A DNA stretch of 64,000 nucleotides from Ferranicluibacter quercicola (GTDB lineage Bacteria > Pseudomonadota > Alphaproteobacteria > Rhizobiales > Rhizobiaceae), in NCBI RefSeq assembly GCF_021168455.1, contig NZ_JAJOZR010000013.1:87865-151864 (forward strand), given 5' to 3'. The position numbers and the translations under genes were made by a program. The notes beneath the pieces are model-generated. The model was not told where the DNA came from. It did not search any database and saw only the letters and a list, made by a program, of their open reading frames with translations. This document shows positions 23,981-33,566 of this stretch, in pieces; positions within the stretch are counted from its first letter, which is position 1; each line of letters opens with the position of its first letter.

Positions 23981-25231
23981 ATGTCTTCCATGAAGTCCCC
24001 ATCGGCGGCGTCGGGCGCCTCGGCCTGCGACACGCTCTGGCTCAACGCCCGGCTCGCCACGCTCGACCCCGCCCTGCCGGACCTCGGCCTCGTCGAACAG
24101 GGTGCGATCGCCGTTTCGGATGGCCGGATCGTCTATGCCGGGCCGGAAGCGGATCTTCCCTTTCCGCGCGAGGCCGCCGGACGTGTGGTCGATTGCGGCG
24201 GGCGGCTGATCACGCCGGGACTGATCGATTGCCACACGCACCTCGTCCATGCCGGCGACCGGGCGAACGAATTCGAGATGCGGCTGGCCGGTGCGACCTA
24301 CGAAGAGGTCGCGCGCGCCGGCGGCGGCATCGTGTCCTCCGTGCGGTCGCTGCGGGCGGCAAGCGAAGACGACCTCGTCGCGCAGTCTCTTCCCCGCCTC
24401 GATGCGTTGATGGCCGAGGGTGTGACGACCGTCGAGATCAAGTCCGGCTACGGGCTCGACCTTCTTCATGAACGCAAGACACTGCGCGCCGCGCGCCGGC
24501 TCGGCGAACTGCGCGACGTCACCGTGCGCACGACCTTTCTCGGCGCCCATGCGCTGCCGCCGGAGTTCAAGGGCGACAGCACGGGCTATATCGCCAAGGT
24601 GGCCGACGAGATGCTGCCCGCGCTTGCCGCGGAAGGCCTTGCGGACGCGGTGGACGGGTTCTGCGAGGGCATCGCCTTTTCGCCCACCGAGATGCGGCGC
24701 GTGTTCGATGCGGCGAAAGCCCATGGGCTGCCCGTGAAGCTGCATGCCGACCAGCTCTCCAACCTGCAGGGTGCGGCCCTTGCCGCCGAATATGGCGCGC
24801 TGTCGGCCGATCATCTGGAATATACCGATGCGGAAGGCGCGCAGGCGATGGCGGCGAGCGGCACCGTCGCCGTCATCCTTCCCGGCGCTTTCTACTTCAT
24901 CCGCGAAACGAAGAAGCCGCCGATCGACCTCTTCCGGCAGGCCGGCGTGTCGATGGCCATCGCCACCGACAACAATCCCGGCACATCGCCGCTGACCTCT
25001 CTGCTTCTCACCATGAACATGGCCGCGACCCTCTTCGGCATGACCGTGACCGAGTGCCTTGCCGGGGTGACGCGGGAGGCCGCCCGCGCGCTCGGCCTCG
25101 TCGACGAGGTGGGAACGCTGCAGGCCGGCAAGCGGGCCGATCTCGCCATCTGGTCGGTGGCCCGCCCCGCCGAACTCGTCTACCGCATGGGGTTCAACCC
25201 GCTCCATGCCCGCATCCGCAACGGACACTGA
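23981..25231 (+). CDS. hutI: Imidazolonepropionase HutI
   Basis: This 416-residue amidohydrolase has DCHTHLVHAGDRANEF (metal HxH), KSGYGL, HADQLS and the metal Asp in IATDNNPGTSP. It converts 4-imidazolone-5-propanoate to formiminoglutamate. I prefer the start at 23981: ATGs at 23921 and 23951 lie before or inside the HutC operator, and the family length is about 400-420. It is first of five collinear hut genes. Confidence 0.9.
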   Translation: MSSMKSPSAASGASACDTLWLNARLATLDPALPDLGLVEQGAIAVSDGRIVYAGPEADLPFPREAAGRVVDCGGRLITPGLIDCHTHLVHAGDRANEFEMRLAGATYEEVARAGGGIVSSVRSLRAASEDDLVAQSLPRLDALMAEGVTTVEIKSGYGLDLLHERKTLRAARRLGELRDVTVRTTFLGAHALPPEFKGDSTGYIAKVADEMLPALAAEGLADAVDGFCEGIAFSPTEMRRVFDAAKAHGLPVKLHADQLSNLQGAALAAEYGALSADHLEYTDAEGAQAMAASGTVAVILPGAFYFIRETKKPPIDLFRQAGVSMAIATDNNPGTSPLTSLLLTMNMAATLFGMTVTECLAGVTREAARALGLVDEVGTLQAGKRADLAIWSVARPAELVYRMGFNPLHARIRNGH

Positions 25232-25270
25232 TCGCGCGGGCCAGGCCCGCCAGACTCTTAGGACTTCGCC

Positions 25271-26806
25271 ATGACGCTTGTTCTGCAGCCGGGCTCCGTG
25301 CCCCTTTCCACCCTCGAAACGCTCTACTGGACCGGCGAGCCCGCCCGGCTCGATCCCGCCTTCGACGCCGGCATCGACAAGGCCGCGGCGCGCATTGCCG
25401 AGATCGCCGGCGGCAATGCGCCGGTCTACGGCATCAACACCGGCTTCGGGAAACTGGCGAGCATCCGCATCGACGCCGCCGATGTCGCGACGCTCCAGCG
25501 CAACCTCATCCTGTCGCATTGCTGCGGCGTCGGCGAACCGCTGGCCGACAACATCGTCCGGCTGATCATGGCGCTGAAGCTCGTCTCGCTCGGCCGCGGC
25601 GCCTCCGGCGTGCGGCTGGCGCTGGTGCGGCTGATCGAGGCCATGCTGGAACGGGGCGTCATTCCCGTCATTCCGGAAAAAGGCTCCGTCGGCGCATCCG
25701 GCGATCTCGCGCCGCTCGCCCACATGGCGGCCGTCATGATGGGCGAAGGCGAAGCCTTCTTCGAGGGCGCACGGCTCGACGGGCGCACCGCGCTGGAGCG
25801 GGCAGGTCTCGCCCCCGTCATTCTCGCGGCCAAGGAGGGGCTGGCACTGATCAACGGCACGCAGGTTTCGACAGCGCTGGCGCTGGCCGGTCTCTTCCGC
25901 GCGCATCGCGCCGCGCAAGCCGCGCTGGTGACCGGCGCGCTCTCGACCGATGCGGCCATGGGATCCTCCGCCCCGTTCCATCCCGATATCCACACCCTGC
26001 GCGGCCATCGCGGCCAGATCGATGCGGCGGCCGCCCTTCGCGGGCTGCTTGCGGGCTCGGTGATCCGCGAGAGCCATATGGAAGGCGACGAGCGCGTGCA
26101 GGACCCCTATTGCATCCGCTGCCAGCCGCAGGTGGACGGCGCCTGCCTCGACCTGTTGCGCTCCGTCGCCTGCACGCTGGAGATCGAAGCCAATGCGGTG
26201 ACCGACAATCCGCTGGTGCTCTCCGACAATTCCGTCGTCTCCGGCGGCAATTTCCATGCCGAGCCCGTGGCGTTCGCCGCCGACCAGATCGCGCTGGCGG
26301 TCTGCGAGATCGGGGCCATCGCCCAGCGGCGCATCGCGCTTCTGGTCGATCCCGCCCTCTCCTATGGCCTGCCCGCCTTCCTTGCGAAAACGCCGGGGCT
26401 GAACTCCGGGCTGATGATCGCCGAGGTGACGTCGGCCGCGCTGATGAGCGAGAACAAGCAGATGTCGCACCCGGCCTCGGTCGATTCGACGCCGACCTCG
26501 GCCAATCAGGAAGACCACGTCTCCATGGCCTGCCACGGAGCGCGGCGGCTCCTGCAGATGACCGAAAACCTCTTCTCCATCATCGGCATCGAGGCGCTGA
26601 CGGCGGCGCAGGGCATCGATTTTCGCGCGCCGCTGGTGTCGAGCCCGGAGCTGTCCAACGTCATCGCCGCCATCCGCACCGTGGTGCCGACGCTCGAGAC
26701 CGACCGCTACATGGCGACCGACCTCAAGGCCGCGCGCGACATCGTCGCCGATGGCCGGCTGACCGCAGCGGTTAACCCCGGCATCCTGCCGGTTCTGGAG
26801 GTCTGA
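25271..26806 (+). CDS. hutH: Histidine ammonia-lyase HutH
   Basis: This 511-residue lyase has the MIO prosthetic-group triad Ala-Ser-Gly exactly at residues 142-144 (SVGASGDLAP), as in the well-studied bacterial enzymes, plus YGINTGFGKLA (about 53) and NQEDHVSM near 410. It deaminates histidine to urocanate, the first step of the pathway and the inducer source. It is 39 bases after hutI and one base before hutG. It is full length. Confidence 0.95.
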   Translation: MTLVLQPGSVPLSTLETLYWTGEPARLDPAFDAGIDKAAARIAEIAGGNAPVYGINTGFGKLASIRIDAADVATLQRNLILSHCCGVGEPLADNIVRLIMALKLVSLGRGASGVRLALVRLIEAMLERGVIPVIPEKGSVGASGDLAPLAHMAAVMMGEGEAFFEGARLDGRTALERAGLAPVILAAKEGLALINGTQVSTALALAGLFRAHRAAQAALVTGALSTDAAMGSSAPFHPDIHTLRGHRGQIDAAAALRGLLAGSVIRESHMEGDERVQDPYCIRCQPQVDGACLDLLRSVACTLEIEANAVTDNPLVLSDNSVVSGGNFHAEPVAFAADQIALAVCEIGAIAQRRIALLVDPALSYGLPAFLAKTPGLNSGLMIAEVTSAALMSENKQMSHPASVDSTPTSANQEDHVSMACHGARRLLQMTENLFSIIGIEALTAAQGIDFRAPLVSSPELSNVIAAIRTVVPTLETDRYMATDLKAARDIVADGRLTAAVNPGILPVLEV

Positions 26807-26807
26807 C

Positions 26808-27611
26808 ATGGCGGTTTTCGAAATCCGGCAAGGCACCTCCCCCGTCATCCTCGCCTTCCCGCATACGGGGACGGACGTGCCGCCCGACATCGCCGAGCGG
26901 CTGAACGACAATGGCCGTATCCTTGCCGACACGGACTGGCATATCCACACGCTCTATGACGGGCTGCTGGCAGATGCGACCACCGTGCGCGCCACCTTCC
27001 ACCGCTATGTGATCGACGCCAACCGCGATCCGGAGGGTGGCAGCCTCTATCCCGGGCAGAACACCACGGGGCTGGTGCCGGAGACGGATTTCGACGGCGT
27101 GCCGATCTGGAGGCAAGGTGCCGCGCCGACGGCCGGAGACATTTCGGCGCGTCTGCAGGCCTTCCACCAGCCTTATCATGCCGCGCTTGCCGCCGCGATC
27201 GCGCGGGTAAAGGCGCTGCATGGTGTCGCCATTCTCTACGATTGCCATTCGATCCGCTCGCACATTCCCTTCCTGTTCGAGGGCAAGCTGCCGGACTTCA
27301 ACATCGGTACGGACAATGGCCGGACCTGCGCGCCCGAGATCGAGGCGGCAGCCGTGACCGTCGCCGCCGCAGCCGCCGGCCATGACAGCGTGCTCAACGG
27401 CCGCTTCAAGGGCGGGTGGACCACGCGGCACTACGGACGACCCGGCGAGGGCGTGCACGCCATTCAAATGGAGCTGGCGCAATCCACGCACCTGGCGACA
27501 GAAGCGCCGCCCTTCGCCTATGATCCGGCCAAGGCCGAGCCGCTTCGTCGCCATCTCAAGGACATTCTCGAGCGCATCGCGACGATCGCGCCCACGCTCG
27601 CACACTCATAA
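26808..27611 (+). CDS. hutG: N-formylglutamate deformylase HutG
   Basis: This 267-residue zinc hydrolase has FPHTGTDVP near residue 22, DTDWHIHTLYDG (metal ligands) and YDCHSIRSHIPF. The fold and length match the N-formylglutamate amidohydrolase family, not the arginase-like formiminoglutamase that shares the name HutG. With HutF it completes the five-step pathway ending in glutamate plus formate. The ribosome site (GGAGG) lies inside the end of hutH, and only one base separates the two genes. Confidence 0.92.
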   Translation: MAVFEIRQGTSPVILAFPHTGTDVPPDIAERLNDNGRILADTDWHIHTLYDGLLADATTVRATFHRYVIDANRDPEGGSLYPGQNTTGLVPETDFDGVPIWRQGAAPTAGDISARLQAFHQPYHAALAAAIARVKALHGVAILYDCHSIRSHIPFLFEGKLPDFNIGTDNGRTCAPEIEAAAVTVAAAAAGHDSVLNGRFKGGWTTRHYGRPGEGVHAIQMELAQSTHLATEAPPFAYDPAKAEPLRRHLKDILERIATIAPTLAHS

Positions 27612-27623
27612 AAGGGGAAACCG

Positions 27624-29297
27624 ATGACCAATCCGCGCCACAATATTCGCGAGATCCGTGCTGCCCGCGGCACCGAGCTGACCGCGAAATCCTGGATGAC
27701 CGAAGCGCCGCTGCGCATGCTGATGAACAATCTCGACCCCGAGGTCGCGGAGAACCCGCACGAGCTGGTGGTCTATGGCGGTATCGGCCGGGCAGCGCGC
27801 ACCTGGGCGGATTTCGACAGGATCGTCGCCTCGCTGCGCGATCTGGAGGAAGACGAGACGCTGATGGTGCAGTCCGGCAAGCCGGTCGGCATCTTCCGCA
27901 CCCACAAGGACGCGCCGCGCGTGCTCATCGCCAACTCCAACCTCGTTCCGCACTGGGCGACATGGGATCACTTCAACGAGCTCGATAAGAAGGGCCTGGC
28001 CATGTACGGCCAGATGACCGCGGGATCGTGGATCTATATCGGCAGCCAGGGCATCGTGCAGGGCACCTACGAAACCTTCGTGGAGGCCGGGCGGCAGCAT
28101 TACGACGGCAACCTCACCGGCCGCTGGGTGCTCACGGGCGGGCTTGGCGGCATGGGCGGCGCGCAACCGCTCGCCGCCGTCATGGCCGGCGCCTGCTGCC
28201 TTGCGGTCGAGTGCAACCCCGACAGCATCGATTTCCGCATCCGCACCCGCTATGTCGATGCGCGGGCGGAAACGCTGGACGAGGCGATGGAGATGATCGA
28301 ACGCTGGACGGCCGCCGGCGAGGCGAAATCCGTCGGCCTGCTCGGCAATGCCGCCGACATCTTCCCCGAAATGGTTCGCCGCGGTATCCGGCCCGACATG
28401 GTCACCGACCAGACCTCGGCGCACGATCCGATCAATGGCTACCTGCCGAAGGGCTGGACGATGGCCGAATGGCGCCAGAAGCGCGAAAGCGACCCGAAGG
28501 CCGTGGAAAAGGCCGCCCGCGCCTCGATGCGCGATCATGTGGAAGCCATGCTCGCCTTCCAGCAGGCCGGCATTCCCACCTTCGACTACGGCAACAATAT
28601 CCGTCAGGTCGCCAAGGACGAGGGGCTGGAGAACGCCTTCGACTTCCCGGGCTTCGTGCCGGCCTATATCCGCCCGCTCTTCTGCCGCGGTATCGGCCCG
28701 TTCCGCTGGGCGGCGCTCTCCGGCGATCCGGAGGACATCCGCAAGACCGACGCGAAGGTGAAGGAACTGCTGCCCGACAACAAGCACCTGCACAACTGGC
28801 TGGACATGGCCGGCGAACGGATCGCCTTCCAGGGCCTGCCGGCGCGCATTTGCTGGGTGGGCCTGGGCGATCGCCACCGGTTGGGCCTCGCCTTCAACGA
28901 GATGGTGCGCACCGGCGAGCTCGCAGCACCGATCGTGATCGGCCGCGACCATCTCGACAGCGGCTCCGTCGCCTCGCCGAACCGCGAGACCGAAGCCATG
29001 AAGGACGGCTCCGACGCCGTGTCGGACTGGCCGCTGCTCAACGCGCTGCTCAACACCGCCTCGGGCGCGACCTGGGTATCGCTGCATCACGGCGGCGGCG
29101 TCGGCATGGGCTTCTCCCAGCATTCGGGCGTCGTCATCTGCTGCGACGGCTCCGAGGATGCCGACCGCCGCATCGAACGCGTGTTGTGGAACGACCCGGC
29201 GACCGGCGTCATGCGCCATGCGGACGCCGGCTACGACATCGCGCTCAATTGCGCCCGCGACAAGGGCCTGCGCCTGCCGGGAATTCTCGGCAACTGA
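27624..29297 (+). CDS. hutU: Urocanate hydratase HutU
   Basis: This 557-residue protein has the family signature GGLGGMGGAQPLA for tightly bound NAD+, and the C-terminal active-site block with HHGGGVGMGFSQHSGVVIC. It hydrates urocanate to imidazolonepropionate. It starts 12 bases after hutG with an AAGGGG ribosome site. Length and motifs are complete. Confidence 0.95.
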   Translation: MTNPRHNIREIRAARGTELTAKSWMTEAPLRMLMNNLDPEVAENPHELVVYGGIGRAARTWADFDRIVASLRDLEEDETLMVQSGKPVGIFRTHKDAPRVLIANSNLVPHWATWDHFNELDKKGLAMYGQMTAGSWIYIGSQGIVQGTYETFVEAGRQHYDGNLTGRWVLTGGLGGMGGAQPLAAVMAGACCLAVECNPDSIDFRIRTRYVDARAETLDEAMEMIERWTAAGEAKSVGLLGNAADIFPEMVRRGIRPDMVTDQTSAHDPINGYLPKGWTMAEWRQKRESDPKAVEKAARASMRDHVEAMLAFQQAGIPTFDYGNNIRQVAKDEGLENAFDFPGFVPAYIRPLFCRGIGPFRWAALSGDPEDIRKTDAKVKELLPDNKHLHNWLDMAGERIAFQGLPARICWVGLGDRHRLGLAFNEMVRTGELAAPIVIGRDHLDSGSVASPNRETEAMKDGSDAVSDWPLLNALLNTASGATWVSLHHGGGVGMGFSQHSGVVICCDGSEDADRRIERVLWNDPATGVMRHADAGYDIALNCARDKGLRLPGILGN

Positions 29298-29359
29298 CAG
29301 CGGAAACGGCAGGCGTTCGCGCCTGCCGCAGCTCCCGGTTCCATCTGTCGGAGATAAGC

Positions 29360-29914
29360 ATGACGGTCCTTCGCAACAGCGACCACCGCCGCATGCCGTG
29401 GAAGAACGGCGGCGGCGAGACGGTGGAGATCGCCGTCTTTCCGGCGGATGCTTCCATAGAGACGTTCGGCTGGCGGATCAGCATGGCCTCGGTCCAGACG
29501 GACGGCCCGTTCTCCGTCTTTCCGGGCGTGGACCGGACGCTGTCGATCCTCGACGGTCACGGCATGGTGCTCGACATATCAGGCCGCGCACCAGTGACGC
29601 TCACGGCGGACGATGCGCCGCATGCGTTTCCTGCCGACGCCGCGACAGAGGCGACACTGGTGGATGGCGCGATCACCGATCTCAACATCATGACCCGCCG
29701 CGGAGCCTTCGCGCATGCGGTCGAACGGCGCATGGTCGACGGGACAACGGAGGTGAAACGGCAGGGCGGGACGCTGATGCTGCTATCGCTCGGCGATGTC
29801 CAGGTGGGTCCTGTGCGGCTCGCCCGTCTCGATGCCATGCGGCTGGACGGCGACGTCAAGGTTCGGGCCGATGAGCCGGTAACCGTCTATCTCATCCGGA
29901 TCGATGCAGTTTAA
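29360..29914 (+). CDS. hutD: HutD family protein
   Basis: The product is 184 residues with the HutD opening MPWKNGGGETVEI and the cupin-like beta pattern (GVDRTLSILDGHGM). HutD is a bicupin found with hut genes in many proteobacteria; it is thought to limit the rate of histidine catabolism, possibly by binding formylglutamate, and is not an enzyme of the pathway. The start has GGAG 5 bases upstream, and the gene is 62 bases after hutU. It is the last gene of the plus-strand hut operon. Confidence 0.85.
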   Translation: MTVLRNSDHRRMPWKNGGGETVEIAVFPADASIETFGWRISMASVQTDGPFSVFPGVDRTLSILDGHGMVLDISGRAPVTLTADDAPHAFPADAATEATLVDGAITDLNIMTRRGAFAHAVERRMVDGTTEVKRQGGTLMLLSLGDVQVGPVRLARLDAMRLDGDVKVRADEPVTVYLIRIDAV

Positions 29915-29965
29915 GCAGCGACACTCCGCTCCACGCCCTCCCGTTTCGCGCGCCGAGCTTGGTCC

Positions 29966-31150
29966 CTAGAGAGTCGGATTTTCGAGATCCGCGCTCGCGC
30001 CCTTTGCGGTGATGAAACGATCCATGGCGGCAAACGAAAACGCGTCGATCGGCAGCCGCGTGCCGCCCTCCAGCGCGAGATCGGCCAGGATTTCGCCGAC
30101 GACGCTCGTGAACTTGAAACCGTGGCCGGAACAGGGTGAGGCGACGACGATGCGCGGGTCGGACGGCAGCAGATCGATCAGGAAATCCTCGCTCGGCAGC
30201 ATGGTGTAGCGGCAGGTCGTCGCGCGCACCCGCATGCCGGCGGCCGTCGGCAGGCGGTGGCGGACGAAGGCATCGAGCAGGTCCGTATCGCGCGTGTTGA
30301 CCGGCGGATTGGGCGCATGCGGGTCGATCGGCTCCATGAAATGCGCGTGACGCCCGACCTTGATCCCATCGACGCCGATGGCCGGGAAGCCGAAATAGGA
30401 CCCTTCCTCGCCCTCGTCGCGGATGAAGGCCGGCATGCGCTGCGGGGTGGCGATGAAGCCGTCCGTCGGCTGGTACCAGGCCACCACCTGCTTGATGGGC
30501 ACGGCCTTGCCGGCGAGATCGGGCACGAGGTCCGCGATCCAGGAGCCGGTGGCGACGATGACCTTGCAGGCACTGTACCGGCTGGTGGCGGTTTCGATCG
30601 CGATGCCATCGGCCTCACGGTGGATCGCGGTGACCTTCTCTCCGAAATGCAGCGCCGCACCGTCGGTCGCGGCGAGCTTCACATAGCCCATGACGGCGGC
30701 TTCCGGCCGGAGATAGCCGCCCTGCGGATCGAGCACGGCGATCTCGTCGTCATCGATGGCGAAGGCGGGATGACGCAGGCGCAGGGCCTTCGCGTCGATC
30801 GTCTCCGACGCCAGCCCGTGCATCTCGCTGCTCTTGCGGGTGCCGCTGACGATCTTGCTGTCCGGCAAGCCGATCTGCAGCACGCCGGTGATGGTCAGGA
30901 TGTCCTCGCGCAGCCGGCTTTCCATCGCCCGCCAGTTGGCATAGGCGCGCTGCAGCAGCGGCACATAGGACGGATCTTCGAAATAGCCGAGGCGAATGAG
31001 GCGGCTGTCGCCATGGGACGAGCCGAGCCCGTGAGCGGGATAGTGAGCATCGAAGCCGATGACCGACACGCCACGGGCGGCCAGATGCGCCGCCGCCGCG
31101 CTGCCCATGGCACCGAGACCGAGAATGGCGACATCGAAGCGGGCGGTCAT
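29966..31150 (-). CDS. solA: Monomeric sarcosine oxidase / N-methyl-L-tryptophan oxidase-like flavoprotein
   Basis: This 394-residue DAO-type flavoprotein has an N-terminal Rossmann motif (ILGLGAMGSAAAAHLAARG) and GLGSSHGDSRLIR, typical of the MSOX/MTOX group. The Cys in RATTCRYTML is at the position of the covalent flavin link, and there is the late SGHGFKFTSVVGE. These enzymes remove N-methyl groups, giving formaldehyde and H2O2. The exact substrate is not set by context. It is convergent with hutD. I am confident of the family and moderately of the name solA. Confidence 0.75.
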   Translation of the reverse strand: MTARFDVAILGLGAMGSAAAAHLAARGVSVIGFDAHYPAHGLGSSHGDSRLIRLGYFEDPSYVPLLQRAYANWRAMESRLREDILTITGVLQIGLPDSKIVSGTRKSSEMHGLASETIDAKALRLRHPAFAIDDDEIAVLDPQGGYLRPEAAVMGYVKLAATDGAALHFGEKVTAIHREADGIAIETATSRYSACKVIVATGSWIADLVPDLAGKAVPIKQVVAWYQPTDGFIATPQRMPAFIRDEGEEGSYFGFPAIGVDGIKVGRHAHFMEPIDPHAPNPPVNTRDTDLLDAFVRHRLPTAAGMRVRATTCRYTMLPSEDFLIDLLPSDPRIVVASPCSGHGFKFTSVVGEILADLALEGGTRLPIDAFSFAAMDRFITAKGASADLENPTL

Positions 31151-31244
31151 GGTGCATCCTTCTCAACATCGGGGCCGTCTCCGGCGCCTGCAGACGGGAT
31201 AAACCATATCCTACCGCGATGCGCGAGAGAGAAATGGCCCGCGC

Positions 31245-32477
31245 TTACCGAGCCTGCCCGACGACGGCCGGATCTTCGGAACCGGGTTTGTCGATGACCG
31301 GGATTTCCGGCATCGATGCTTGCGAAAACGTCGCGAAGTCGAAGGCCGGCAAGGGGCCCGAGGTCATGAGGGTGAAATCGAACGAGGATTTCCGGTCCGG
31401 ACCCAGCACATATTGCCGGTGCACGCGCAGGAAATCGAGCTTGATGCGCTTGTAACGCTCCGCAGACAGAATGTGCTTCAGCCGGATCATCAATATGCGC
31501 GCCGGCGGTGCATCCGGATGGCCGCACAAGGCCACGACGGGCGCCTTGTAGAAATGGATGGAGTCCGTCAGGCACTGGACTTCCAGCCAGTCGATCCCGC
31601 TTGCGTGCGCCAGACGCCCGACGCGGGCGCGCAGGATGGTCGCCGGGCGCAGCAGCGCGCATTGCAGGATGGCCCCGCCCAGCGTGACGAACACGATGCG
31701 GCGCCCCCGCATCAGCTCCGGCTCGCGCTCCAGAAGCGCGCCTATGACATGGGCGGCGATGGTGGAGCCCATGCTGTGGGACGTCACGAGCACCTCGTCG
31801 CAGCCGGTATCCCGGGCCGTGACGAGAACCTTGCGCGCGGCCTCGATCGCCGTTTCCAGCCAGAGATCGACCTCGGGCCGATCGAGCGACGCCATGGCGA
31901 CGGCGAGTTCCCAATCGGCAAAAAGGTGCAGGGTGTGGAAGCGTTCGGCCTGGGGAATCAGCACGAAGCGGAAGAGCGCCACCGCGGCCGGGGCGCTCCA
32001 GAGAAGGTTCCAGCCCGGCAGACCGAGGAGAAGCGGTGCGACGGCGGCGCCGATCGAGGCGAGGACCGCGAGCGCGACCAGCAGGAACGGGAAGAGGAAG
32101 AAGAGGCCGAAGCGCCAGGCATGGCGGAAGTAGCCGGTGAGCCCGCCGTGGCGGACCACCTGCAGAGCGCTCGCATACCCGGCGATGAGGCGGCGGTGGA
32201 GCGGCTTGTCCGTCAGCAGCGCCACCAGCCGATGATGGTCGAAGATGTGGACGCGGCTTTCCGTGTGGTGGCCTTGGCCGGTGGCCGTGACATCGAAAGC
32301 GGGGACCTCCGTGGTTTCCAGCAGCGGACCGACATGAAAATAGAGGCCCCAGACATGCGTGCTCTGCACCGCGGCCCGCGCGAAACGCGCTAGATGCGCA
32401 TGGGCATCCAGAGGCTCGAAGCCCGGAAAATGCAGGACGATCCGCTTGCGGACGATCGAGGCGTCGCCATCTGTCAT
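31245..32477 (-). CDS. Membrane-anchored alpha/beta hydrolase of unknown substrate
   Basis: The product is 410 residues from MTDGDASIVRKRIVLHFPGFEP. A pair of hydrophobic helices (about 135-185; FLFPFLLVALAVLASIGAA and neighbours) follows an N-terminal soluble part; then comes the nucleophile elbow TSHSMGSTIAAHVIGAL (Ser in SHSMG), which looks like a lipase/esterase GxSxG variant. The remaining catalytic residues cannot be placed by eye. The start is chosen for AAAGGACG upstream. The upstream frame to 32654 is not homologous. The family is otherwise not recognised; a role in membrane lipid turnover is inference. Confidence 0.65.
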   Translation of the reverse strand: MTDGDASIVRKRIVLHFPGFEPLDAHAHLARFARAAVQSTHVWGLYFHVGPLLETTEVPAFDVTATGQGHHTESRVHIFDHHRLVALLTDKPLHRRLIAGYASALQVVRHGGLTGYFRHAWRFGLFFLFPFLLVALAVLASIGAAVAPLLLGLPGWNLLWSAPAAVALFRFVLIPQAERFHTLHLFADWELAVAMASLDRPEVDLWLETAIEAARKVLVTARDTGCDEVLVTSHSMGSTIAAHVIGALLEREPELMRGRRIVFVTLGGAILQCALLRPATILRARVGRLAHASGIDWLEVQCLTDSIHFYKAPVVALCGHPDAPPARILMIRLKHILSAERYKRIKLDFLRVHRQYVLGPDRKSSFDFTLMTSGPLPAFDFATFSQASMPEIPVIDKPGSEDPAVVGQAR

Positions 32478-32845
32478 GGACGTCCTTTCATGGCTGTTCC
32501 GCCCGGTTCTTCCCGGCCCGGTTTTCCCGTCTGCCGGAATGCGCGCCAAGATCGACCCGATCCGGCGCGCGGCCCGATCGGCGGCACCGCGCATCCCTGC
32601 CGCCGGACTTGTTCTTTCCAAGGGCTGACGCATATTCGTGTTCGAACGCTCCATGCATCAGCCCGGAGTGTTTGGCAATCCTGCCGCGTCCCGAGAGGGC
32701 GATGTTCGGCTGCCGTTCATGTTCGAGAGCGCAGATAGCATGACGACATTTCTCTGCCGCGTCTCTTCGGGCGCACCGGCGGCGACGTCTCGTCGGTTCC
32801 GGCGCTTGCCGTTTTGCAGATTGCCACCTTGAAAGGTTGACCCCC
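32478..32845. other. Divergent intergenic region, hydrolase / lipoprotein
   Basis: These 368 bases have no supported gene. They should contain the two divergent promoters; I see no EcfG-type match in either direction. Confidence 0.5.
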
Positions 32846-33211
32846 ATGCGTGCCGTCCTGTCGGTTCTTCTTCTCTCTTCCACCGCCCTTCTTGCCGGCT
32901 GCGTCGATGACGGTGCCCGCTACGACAGCGGACCCCGCTATTCGGCCAGCGGCGTCTACATCCGGGAATCGCGACCCGACGTCTATCGCGTGCCTGTCTA
33001 CACCGACCGCGACCGCCGTGCGCGCTACGACCGCGACAACCGGTACGACCGTGCGCGGGACGACCGGCGCGACCGCTACAGCGACGACCGTCGCGTGCGC
33101 CGCGAGCAGGCCGACCGGGACGCCGGCGATGGGGATCGCCGCGATCGCGACGACGACCGTCGTGGCCCGGCACGCCCCGGCTATGTCTGCGAATATCCCT
33201 GCATCCGCTGA
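32846..33211 (+). CDS. Arg/Asp-rich lipoprotein of unknown function
   Basis: The product is 121 residues. The signal peptide MRAVLSVLLLSSTALLAGC has a lipobox (LAGC), so Cys19 is probably lipidated. The mature part is a highly charged, repetitive Arg/Asp/Tyr sequence (RYDRDNRYDRARDDRRDR and similar), and it ends in a short YVCEYPCIR with two cysteines. The low-complexity charge pattern suggests an intrinsically disordered envelope protein that may bind polyanions or cell wall. No family assigned. The ribosome site is AAAGG, 9 bases from the ATG. Confidence 0.7.
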   Translation: MRAVLSVLLLSSTALLAGCVDDGARYDSGPRYSASGVYIRESRPDVYRVPVYTDRDRRARYDRDNRYDRARDDRRDRYSDDRRVRREQADRDAGDGDRRDRDDDRRGPARPGYVCEYPCIR

Positions 33212-33566
33212 TCTCGATCGCTTCGCAACAGGACGGGCGGGGTGAAACACCCCCGCCCGTCTGCGCGTTTGCACGCGGGCGCCGTCCTTCGGACCTACCC
33301 CAAATATCCGCCCGCCCTTGCACGCCGGCGATAAAGAGTTGCACACACCATATATTAGTCGTTCAAAATTCAAACTTTCTTTAGACTACCGTATTAAAAC
33401 TACACTGGTCGGTTGCAGGCATGATGCCCGCACGATCCATCCCAGCATATGACGCATCGCTCGTACCGTCGGCCTCCCACGTCGATCGGGCGTATCTGCG
33501 CGGTATCGGCTCCGGATCACACTGGCATGTCCCCGTTTTGCCCCCCAACACGCGTTGAGAGAGCCC
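33212..33566. other. Intergenic region with GC hairpin and AT-rich promoter zone
   Basis: It holds a GC-rich hairpin at 33233-33260 (12 bases pairing with 13, one bulge, AAA loop) that may end the lipoprotein transcript, and an AT-rich stretch at 33335-33400 that is the likely promoter zone of the chemoreceptor gene. No gene seen. Confidence 0.5.

Noticed and set aside
23909..26950. A 1013-residue open frame on the minus strand opposite hutI and hutH
   Set aside because: It is an antisense shadow of the well-supported hut genes. No ribosome site or recognisable domains.
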